DNA of 9,719 nt from DATKCN01 sp035513175 (GTDB lineage Bacteria > Chloroflexota > Chloroflexia > Thermomicrobiales > CFX8), in NCBI GenBank assembly GCA_035513175.1, contig DATKCN010000266.1, forward strand, positions 1-9,719. Reading direction: 5' to 3'. This document shows, piece after piece, positions 1 to 5,082 of the stretch. A program made the translations under genes and the position numbers. The stretch's first letter is position 1, and each line of letters begins with the position of its first letter. The notes beneath the pieces are model-generated. The model saw only the letters and a program-made list of their open reading frames with translations, was not told where the DNA came from and made no database searches.

Positions 1-401
1 ATGGCGCGCTCATCACCCAGCGCGTCGACCGCGACGGCGTCGTGACGAACGATCCGGGACTGGCCGGACACGGGGTGACGGCCGCGCATCGGGTCCAGGT
101 CCCGGGCATCGACCATCAAGTGGCGTCGGTGTTCTGGGAGTACATGCAATCTGCCGGGGTGGTGTTCCAGGACGGGGCGTATGGAGTCGCGCCGCTGTTC
201 GACAACCCGTTCTACGCCACCGGCTTGCCGATCAGCGAGGCGTACTGGGCGCGGGTCAAGGTGGCCGGGACATACAAGGACGTGCTGATCCAGTGCTTCG
301 AGCGCCGATGCCTGACCTGGACGCCGGACAACCCGGACGGCTGGAAGGTGGAAGCGGGGAACGTGGGCCAGCATTACTTCGCGTGGCGGTATGGGGAGTG
401 A
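1..401 (+). CDS. Truncated gene: C-terminal Cys/Trp-rich module of a probable secreted or cell-surface protein
   Basis: The frame is open from base 3 (Gly-Ala-Leu-Ile-Thr...) to a TGA at 399-401, so the true start lies left of the window; the internal GTG at 42 is not a likely start. The visible 132 residues end in an aromatic module with the stretches PISEAYWARVKVAG, VLIQCFERRCLTWTPDNP and GNVGQHYFAWRYG. I associate this ending with C-termini of extracytoplasmic proteins in Chloroflexota, where it follows varied N-terminal domains; that is recollection, not a search result. The two Cys in CFERRC are five residues apart. The N-terminal domain, which would define the function, is outside the window. 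It converges on the transporter operon across a 315-base gap. A hairpin at 492-528 could end its transcript. The coding call is firm; the function is unknown. Confidence 0.8.
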   Translation, partial: GALITQRVDRDGVVTNDPGLAGHGVTAAHRVQVPGIDHQVASVFWEYMQSAGVVFQDGAYGVAPLFDNPFYATGLPISEAYWARVKVAGTYKDVLIQCFERRCLTWTPDNPDGWKVEAGNVGQHYFAWRYGE

Positions 402-405
402 GCGT

Positions 406-426
406 GTAGCGGGCAGTGGGTAGCGG
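406..426 (+). repeat. Degenerate heptad repeat after the stop of the first gene
   Basis: Three adjacent 7-base units, GTAGCGG, GCAGTGG and GTAGCGG, follow five bases after the TGA at 399-401. In the same phase, the seven bases beginning at the stop codon (TGAGCGT) also match partly. The unit is close to that found in opposite orientation at 685-719. Function unknown. Confidence 0.6.
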
Positions 427-491
427 AGTGTCGCGGAGGTTGGGGTCGTCTCAGGCGGGCGGGTATCCGCACGGGGAGGCGACTGGGGCTT

Positions 492-528
492 CCCGTGACG
501 GCACGCCAAGGGCGCTTGTCGTCAGGGG
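492..528 (+). terminator. Imperfect hairpin, possible terminator of the first gene
   Basis: TGACGGCA (496-503) pairs with TGTCGTCA (517-524) with one G-T wobble. Inside it, CGCC (504-507) pairs with GGCG (511-514) across an AAG loop, leaving a two-base bulge at 515-516. Outside a one-base mismatch, CCC (492-494) can pair with GGG (526-528). No T-run follows on either strand, so this would be a non-canonical terminator or simply a stable 3' structure about 90 bases past the stop codon. Confidence 0.4.
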
Positions 529-663
529 ATGGGGTATCCGGGGCCGTCACGACAGGGCTGGATCGGTCCGGGATTGACGCGCCGGCCTCACGGCCGCTCG
601 CCGGCACAAGACCGGCCACTACGGGCGGGTTGGCGTGCGATTTCGGCGGCCTGGCTTGACACG

Positions 664-690
664 AGGGGGAGACCGTTTCCGGCCTCCCCT
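664..690 (-). terminator. GC-rich hairpin behind the solute-binding protein gene
   Basis: AGGGG (664-668) pairs with CCCCT (686-690), and pairing continues with a bulge and one mismatch to CC/GG around a GTTTCC loop at 675-680. It begins 26 bases past the TAG stop of the minus-strand gene, which is a usual terminator distance, but no T-run follows on the minus strand. Its right arm overlaps the last heptad repeat. Confidence 0.35.
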
Positions 691-719
691 AACCGCTTCC
701 CGCTATCCGCTATCCGCTA
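685..719 (-). repeat. Five-unit heptad repeat beginning at the stop codon
   Basis: Read on the minus strand from the stop codon, the sequence is TAGCGGA, TAGCGGA, TAGCGGG, AAGCGGT, TAGGGGA: two identical units followed by three increasingly divergent ones. The first unit starts with the TAG stop codon of the solute-binding protein gene. The same type of unit occurs in inverted orientation at 406-426. Confidence 0.75.
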
Positions 720-2507
720 GGTCGCTTCGCGCCACATCTCGTGGAAGTTCCACGAGGCGATGTAGATGCCGTTGGGCTTGAAGCCGCGGATGTCGCTGCG
801 CAGGACCTGGGCGCGGGTCCGCTGCGCGAAGAAGACAGCCGCCGGATCGTCCCACATCATGATCTGCAGCATGCGTCCGGTCAGCTCGATCAGCTCGTCC
901 TCCGTCTCTGCGTCGCGGGCCTGGTCCAGCAGATCCCCGAACTCCTGGTTGCCGTAGAACATCAGGTTCGACCCGGCACTCCCGGCCGAGTCGGGATGGA
1001 AGGTCGGGTAGAGCTGGTTGTAAGAGTCATTGTAGTCGGGCCACCAGCCGCTCGACATCATGTGCGGGCGCTCCTCCGGCGGTGTGTCGCCGTAGGCCAG
1101 GTCCACCCAGTGAGAGCGATCGACCTTCTGCAGGACGAGGTTGTGGCCGATCTCAGCCAGATTCGCCTGTAACAACTGAGCCCATGACTCCTGGGGCGCG
1201 TCGCCATCTGCAAAGAGGTACTCAAGCTCATCGCCAGGGTTAACGCCTCCAGCCTCCAACAGCTCAGCCGCCTTCTCCAGATCGGTGTCGAACAGCGGGA
1301 CGCTGGGATCGAACCCGACGACGGTGTCGGCGATCGGACCCTGCTTCTTGGCGAAGCCTTGCAGTACCTGGTCGATGACCGCGTCGTACGGGAACGCCCA
1401 GCACAGCCCCTCGCGGGCGTCCCGCGTCAGGCGCACGTAATTGAGATTGATCCAGCTGCACTGCGTCGTCTCGTACTCGACCACCTGCACCTGCGGGTTG
1501 CTGCGCAACTGGATCAAGTCGTCGGTGGGCAGCACGGCGAGACCGTCGACGTCACCCGTCTCGATCAGTTGGCGGCGGGTGACGTCCTCGGGCACGACAC
1601 GCGCGATGACGCGGTCGAAGAAGTGATGCGGGCCGTGCTGGTAGCCCTCGAAGCGATCCATGACAAAGCGCTCCTGCGCCTCGATCTCGGTCGCGATGTA
1701 TGGGCCGGTGCCGACCATGTTCTGGGCAAACCACTCGTGCGCATACGGATCAGCATCGGTCTTGTTCGCCTCCATCGCGGCAGGCGAGACGATGAGCGGG
1801 CCATACTCGGAGGCCATGGCGGCCAGGAAGAGCGGCTCAGGCTTGGTGAGCGTGAACTTGACGGTCGTGGCGTCAACCGCTTCCATCTGACCGGGGTCCG
1901 GGACGAAGCGCACGATAACGTCGACGGGGCCGCGACCCATTTCGTGAAAGCGGGTGAGCGAATCGACGATTGCCTGCGCGTCGCAGGCGGTTCCGTCGTG
2001 GAAGGTAATGCCCTCGCGGATGCGGAAGGTGAACTCGGTCAGCTCGTCGTTCGACTCCCACTCGTAGGCCAGCATGGGCTCGTACTCGAAGGTGCTCTCG
2101 CCCTTGAGCCGCAACAGCATCTCGTAGGTGGCAAGGAACATGCTGCTGGCCTGGTTGTCGTAAGCAGACTGCGGATCGACATCCGGCACGCCGCCGGTAA
2201 ACGCCATCGTAAAGATCTTGTTGTCCGATTCGTTACGGCTTGCCGCGGGGCTGGTGGCGGTGGCGTCGACAGCCGGCGTGGCGGTGGCGACGCCAACCTG
2301 TACGCGGGTTGGGGTCGCCTCCGCGGGCGCGACCGTCGTCGCCGTCGGGGCGTCCTCCTCGCCACCGCATGCCGCGAGTAATCCCATGATCACGGGCGTC
2401 GAGAGACCGAGCGCGAGACCGCGCTGGAGCACCTGCCGGCGCGTCAGCGCCCCGGTCCGGGCGCCCAGCACGAGGTCCAGAAACCTGCCATCATCCTGAT
2501 GTGTCAT
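717..2507 (-). CDS. ABC transporter solute-binding lipoprotein, family 5 (peptide/nickel type)
   Basis: This is the extracytoplasmic substrate-binding component of a peptide-type ABC importer, tethered as a lipoprotein. Of its 596 residues, the leader has a twin arginine (R23-R24 in TRRQVLQ), a hydrophobic stretch and a lipobox LAAC with Cys47. This predicts Tat export followed by lipidation. A Thr/Ala/Pro-rich linker covers about 49-92. The family 5 binding fold follows, with landmarks EYEPMLAYEW (141-150), FRIREGITFHDG (161-172) and VGTGPY (265-270), and ends in a normal-length C-terminal lobe. The ATG at 2505-2507 is supported by AGGAGGA at 2512-2518, five bases upstream. It is the last gene of the transporter set, 398 bases after the DppC-like permease. 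Substrate cannot be read from the sequence; peptides, acylated amino acids, opines or nickel chelates are possible within the family. Confidence 0.92.
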   Translation of the reverse strand: MTHQDDGRFLDLVLGARTGALTRRQVLQRGLALGLSTPVIMGLLAACGGEEDAPTATTVAPAEATPTRVQVGVATATPAVDATATSPAASRNESDNKIFTMAFTGGVPDVDPQSAYDNQASSMFLATYEMLLRLKGESTFEYEPMLAYEWESNDELTEFTFRIREGITFHDGTACDAQAIVDSLTRFHEMGRGPVDVIVRFVPDPGQMEAVDATTVKFTLTKPEPLFLAAMASEYGPLIVSPAAMEANKTDADPYAHEWFAQNMVGTGPYIATEIEAQERFVMDRFEGYQHGPHHFFDRVIARVVPEDVTRRQLIETGDVDGLAVLPTDDLIQLRSNPQVQVVEYETTQCSWINLNYVRLTRDAREGLCWAFPYDAVIDQVLQGFAKKQGPIADTVVGFDPSVPLFDTDLEKAAELLEAGGVNPGDELEYLFADGDAPQESWAQLLQANLAEIGHNLVLQKVDRSHWVDLAYGDTPPEERPHMMSSGWWPDYNDSYNQLYPTFHPDSAGSAGSNLMFYGNQEFGDLLDQARDAETEDELIELTGRMLQIMMWDDPAAVFFAQRTRAQVLRSDIRGFKPNGIYIASWNFHEMWREAT

Positions 2508-2530
2508 CCCATCCTCCTGAAGTTACACAC

Positions 2531-2557
2531 GACATCGGAAGCGTGGCTCACGATGTC
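2531..2557. promoter_or_regulatory. Inverted repeat upstream of the binding-protein gene
   Basis: GACATCG at 2531-2537 and CGATGTC at 2551-2557 form a perfect 7-bp inverted repeat with a 13-base spacer, so half-site centres are 20 bp apart, about two helical turns. It lies 24-50 bases upstream of the ATG at 2507. It could be an operator for a dimeric regulator or a stem-loop in the leader near the ribosome site. Confidence 0.4.
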
Positions 2558-2659
2558 TGAAATACGGTCGCGGAGCGGGTTGCGGATTCACCTCCTTCAA
2601 GCACGACACCTTGCATGTGGTCGGCGTCACGGCGATCCCGTGTGGGACGATTGGGCCAA

Positions 2660-2686
2660 GGGATCCGCCCATTGCGGGCGTATCCC
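2660..2686. other. Strong stem-loop between permease and binding-protein genes
   Basis: GGGAT (2660-2664) pairs with ATCCC (2682-2686) and CGCCC (2666-2670) with GGGCG (2676-2680), separated by one C/T mismatch, around an ATTGC loop. On the minus strand, the direction of the operon, it is followed by only two T residues. It may act as a partial terminator or as an RNA-stability structure. Confidence 0.5.
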
Positions 2687-2716
2687 GTTTCACGCTGGAC
2701 TAGACGGAATACCGCG

Positions 2717-2744
2717 GATGCGCAGGGGCGCATCGCATGCGCCC
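2717..2744. promoter_or_regulatory. Two mutually exclusive hairpins sharing one arm
   Basis: GATGCGC (2717-2723) pairs perfectly with GCGCATC (2728-2734) across an AGGG loop. Alternatively GGGCGCAT (2726-2733) pairs perfectly with ATGCGCCC (2737-2744) across a CGC loop. The central segment can be in only one of these at a time, an attenuator-like arrangement about 160-190 bases past the DppC-like stop codon. No T-run marks either as an intrinsic terminator. Confidence 0.45.
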
Positions 2745-2905
2745 GGCTGGATACCCGAATCTGTCGGACCATGACATGGGGCTGGACGCCAGGCTGCCGA
2801 TCATGTGGCGCCGGCCCCGACCGCACGTATGCGATGCCCCCCTACGATACCCTGTTGTCATGCCGCCACCTCAAAGACCTCCTTCTTCGCTGGAACGCCC
2901 CACCG

Positions 2906-3832
2906 TCAGCTGCCGCGGGTGCGCGGGTCGAAGTAATCGCGCAGCCCGTCGCCCAGCAGGTTGAAGCCGATCACGGTCACCGTGAGGGCCAGGCCGGGGA
3001 AGGTAAAGTACCACCAGGCGACGCGGAAGAACGTGCGCGCGTTCGAGATCATCGAGCCCCACTCCGGGGACGGCGGCTGGGCGCCGAGGCCGATGAACGA
3101 CAGCCCGGCCGTCGCCAGCACGGCGAAGCCGAAGTCGATCGTAGCCTGGATGATGATCGGCGCGACGCTGTTGGGCAGGATGTGACGGCCGATGAGGCGC
3201 GGGGCCGACGCGCCGACCGACCGCGCCGCCTCGACGTAGTCACGCTCCTTGATCTGCAGCACCTGACCACGCACCAGTCGGGCGTACCACGGCCAGTAGA
3301 CGAGGGTCAGCGCGATGACGGTGTTGCGCAGATTCGGCCCGAGCGCGGCGGCGATCGCCATGGCCAGAATGATTGCCGGGAAGGCCAGGAAGATGTCGGT
3401 TACCCGCATCAGAACCTCGTCAACCCAGCCACCGGAGTAGCCCGCGACCAGCCCGATCAGCGTGCCAACCGGGATGGCGATGACGAGGATGACGGTGGCG
3501 ATGCCGAGCGAGATGCGCGCCCCGGCGATGACGCGGCTGAAGACGTCGCGGCCGAGCTCATCGGTCCCGAAGAAGTTGGTCATCGAGGGTCCGACCAGAC
3601 GGCTGGGCATGTCGGGAACCAGGGGATCGTGGGGCGTCAATAGCGGTCCGAAGGCTGCCAGAACCAGGAACAGCGCGATGATGGCGAGGGCCACGATGTT
3701 GAGCGGGCTCTCCTTTGCGAAGCGGCGGAAGAAGTAGCGCACGCCTGAGCGCGACTTCTGTGGCCCGACCTGCGCCGCCAGATCGCGCCGGACGGTCAAC
3801 GAGGCGTCGATGCGTCTCTCCTGCGCGCTCAT
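2906..3832 (-). CDS. Peptide-type ABC transporter permease, DppC/OppC-like
   Basis: One of two membrane subunits forming the import channel. The 308 residues are normal for the family. A cytoplasmic N-terminus is followed by a first membrane segment at about 45-65 (an OppC-type N-terminal region), the hallmark FGTDELGRDVFSR at 88-100, and the binding-protein-dependent transport fold with further hydrophobic segments. The coupling loop EAARSVGASAPRLIG starts at residue 201 and would contact an ATPase. The C-terminus (RDYFDPRTRG) is typical. Its ATG (3830-3832) overlaps the TGA of the DppB-like gene in ATGA, and the ribosome site is weak, so translation is probably coupled. No ATPase gene follows; the next operon gene is the binding protein. 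Confidence 0.93.
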   Translation of the reverse strand: MSAQERRIDASLTVRRDLAAQVGPQKSRSGVRYFFRRFAKESPLNIVALAIIALFLVLAAFGPLLTPHDPLVPDMPSRLVGPSMTNFFGTDELGRDVFSRVIAGARISLGIATVILVIAIPVGTLIGLVAGYSGGWVDEVLMRVTDIFLAFPAIILAMAIAAALGPNLRNTVIALTLVYWPWYARLVRGQVLQIKERDYVEAARSVGASAPRLIGRHILPNSVAPIIIQATIDFGFAVLATAGLSFIGLGAQPPSPEWGSMISNARTFFRVAWWYFTFPGLALTVTVIGFNLLGDGLRDYFDPRTRGS

Positions 3833-4839
3833 CCGACGCGAATCCGTGGGTCGAGGAACATGTAGATGACATCGACGATCAGGTTGGCGAGCACGTACCC
3901 AAGTCCGATCACGAGTGTTACCGAGATGAGCGCGTTCGGGTCCTGATTCTGGATCGCCTGGAAAGCGTACCGGCCGATGCCGGGCCAGGAGAACACGATC
4001 TCGACCAGCACGGTGCCGCTCAGCAGCAGGCCGAGCTGCAGGCCCATGACGGTGACGGCCGGCAGCAGCGCGTTCTTCAACCCGTGCCGGGTGACGACGA
4101 CCCGCTGGCGCAGCCCCTTGGCCCGCGCCGTCCGGATGTAGTCCTGATTGAGCACCTCCAGCATCGACGAGCGGATCATGCGCGTCACCGGCGCGAGCGA
4201 GATGAAGCCCAGCACGAAGGCGGGCAGCGCCAGGTGCTGGAACACGGTGACGAACGTCCCAAACTGCCCGGTGAGCAGGGAGTCGATGGTGTAGAAGGAG
4301 GTAATCGTCCGGGGCGCGTCAACCGCGATTGGCAGGCGCTGGCCGTCCGGGAACCAGCCGAGCCGGGCGAACAGGAAGAACTGCAGTACGATCGCCAGCC
4401 AGAACGACGGCATCGACAGTCCGATGACGGAGATGACCCGCCCGAAGGCGTCGATGGCCGTGTTCTTCTTGACGGCAGACACGACCCCCAGCGGCACGCC
4501 GACCAGCAGCGCGAACGCGAAGGCGGTGAACGCGAGTTCCATCGTGGCCGGCAGATAGCGCTTCAGATCATCGGTGACCGGGCGGCGCGACGACAGGGAC
4601 TGGCCGAGATCAAGCCGAACGATGCCCCGCATATAGGTGGCATACCGCTGCAGCACCGGATCGTCGAGCCCGTACTCCTCGCGGATCAGCTGCACGGCGG
4701 CCGGGCTGGCGCGCGGTCCGGCGATGTTGCGGGCCGGGTCGCTGGGAACGACGTGCATCAACGTGAAGGTCACGCCTGACAGAGCGATCATCACGAACAC
4801 GAGAAAAAAGAGCCGCCGAACAACCAGATACAGGATCAT
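3829..4839 (-). CDS. Peptide-type ABC transporter permease, DppB/OppB-like
   Basis: The first gene of the minus-strand operon and partner of the DppC-like permease. The 336 residues are normal length. An N-terminal membrane segment (about 8-30) and external region lead to RLDLGQSL at 75-82, a signature of this family. A transmembrane core follows, with the cytoplasmic coupling loop around 233-260 (DYIRTARAKGLRQ...NALLP) and the characteristic ending FLDPRIRVG. The ATG at 4837-4839 has GAGG five bases upstream. A perfect TATAAT at 4937-4932 on the minus strand implies a leader of roughly 85 bases. Overlap of four bases with the next gene indicates an operon. It faces the amidohydrolase gene divergently, suggesting a shared physiological role. 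Confidence 0.93.
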   Translation of the reverse strand: MILYLVVRRLFFLVFVMIALSGVTFTLMHVVPSDPARNIAGPRASPAAVQLIREEYGLDDPVLQRYATYMRGIVRLDLGQSLSSRRPVTDDLKRYLPATMELAFTAFAFALLVGVPLGVVSAVKKNTAIDAFGRVISVIGLSMPSFWLAIVLQFFLFARLGWFPDGQRLPIAVDAPRTITSFYTIDSLLTGQFGTFVTVFQHLALPAFVLGFISLAPVTRMIRSSMLEVLNQDYIRTARAKGLRQRVVVTRHGLKNALLPAVTVMGLQLGLLLSGTVLVEIVFSWPGIGRYAFQAIQNQDPNALISVTLVIGLGYVLANLIVDVIYMFLDPRIRVG

Positions 4840-4866
4840 TCAGACCTCGCGCACTACGCGCATTCG

Positions 4867-4884
4867 CGTCTCAGCATCGAGACG
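4867..4884 (-). promoter_or_regulatory. Small hairpin in the leader of the transporter operon
   Basis: CGTCTC (4867-4872) and GAGACG (4879-4884) form a perfect 6-bp stem with a six-base loop. It lies between the predicted transcription start (near 4925) and the DppB-like ATG at 4839, so it would be in the 5' untranslated region. A short stem such as this could occur by chance. Confidence 0.3.
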
Positions 4885-4931
4885 GGCCCGCTCACCACGA
4901 TCGCCGCTATCATATGGACCAGATTGCGGAG

Positions 4932-4937
4932 ATTATA
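4932..4937 (-). promoter_or_regulatory. -10 element of the transporter operon promoter
   Basis: The minus strand reads TATAAT, a perfect sigma-70 -10 hexamer in an otherwise GC-rich region, about 95 bases upstream of the DppB-like ATG. The expected -35 position (4955-4960, reading GCGTGC) does not match consensus, so the promoter may need an activator. The repeats at 4940-4980 are placed to bind one. Confidence 0.6.
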
Positions 4938-4939
4938 CC

Positions 4940-4980
4940 GAAACGGCAGTCGCGGCACGCGCCGCGAGATGAAACGGCAG
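4940..4980. promoter_or_regulatory. Composite operator: direct repeats flanking an inverted repeat
   Basis: GAAACGGCAG occurs identically at 4940-4949 and 4971-4980, a 31-bp period close to three helical turns. Between the copies, TCGCGGC (4950-4956) and GCCGCGA (4961-4967) form a perfect 7-bp inverted repeat with a four-base centre. The near copy sits in the spacer beside the TATAAT and the far copy at about -45. The region also lies upstream of the divergent amidohydrolase gene, so a bound regulator could control both directions. Confidence 0.55.
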
Positions 4981-5053
4981 CCAGGCAGACTTATCGCGCG
5001 TGCTGCTACCATGCCATGACCTCATTCGTCGAGGCGCGGCAGGCGGCGAGTCG

Positions 5054-5080
5054 GCACGGACAATGATAGCGAGCACGGAC
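5054..5080 (+). repeat. Direct repeat just before the amidohydrolase start
   Basis: GCACGGAC occurs at 5054-5061 and again at 5073-5080, a 19-bp period, ending two bases before the ATG at 5083. It occupies the place where a ribosome site should be, and the site there is weak. It could be a control site or chance in a GC-rich stretch. Confidence 0.3.
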
Positions 5081-5082
5081 GC

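Larger units (their letters stand above)
402..716. other. Convergent intergenic gap with hairpins and heptad repeats
   Basis: This 315-base stretch lies between two converging genes, and I see no convincing gene in it. Short open frames on both strands lack a good ribosome site and family-like sequence. It contains heptad repeats next to each stop codon (406-426 and 685-719), an imperfect hairpin at 492-528 and a GC hairpin at 664-690. The middle (540-650) is rich in short CCGG/GGCC complementarities and shows nothing more specific. Confidence 0.6.
2508..2905. other. 398-base gap inside the transporter operon, rich in stem-loops
   Basis: I see no convincing gene here. A minus-strand frame from ATG 2861 to TAG 2700 (53 codons) is Arg/Gly-rich with poor third-position G/C and was rejected. 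The gap contains an inverted repeat at 2531-2557, an isolated perfect Shine-Dalgarno match at 2588-2597, a small TCCC/GGGA hairpin at 2636-2647, a 10-bp hairpin at 2660-2686 and two competing hairpins at 2717-2744. I found no good sigma-70 promoter for the binding-protein gene. Confidence 0.6.

Noticed and set aside
1359..2381. Plus-strand open frame (340 codons) opposite the solute-binding protein gene
   Set aside because: Antisense shadow of a clear lipoprotein gene; no recognisable domain and composition typical of a frame shadow.
2700..2861. 53-codon minus-strand frame in the operon gap, with GAGG before ATG 2861
   Set aside because: Arg/Gly-rich product and low third-position G/C compared with neighbours; it also spans the competing hairpins.
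2615..3643. Plus-strand open frame (342 codons) over the gap and the DppC-like gene
   Set aside because: Mostly antisense to a permease with clear family motifs; the product is highly charged and unlike any family.
3715..4779. Plus-strand open frame (354 codons) opposite the DppB-like gene
   Set aside because: Antisense shadow, rich in Asp/Glu/Arg/Gln/His, as expected from reading membrane-protein codons backwards.
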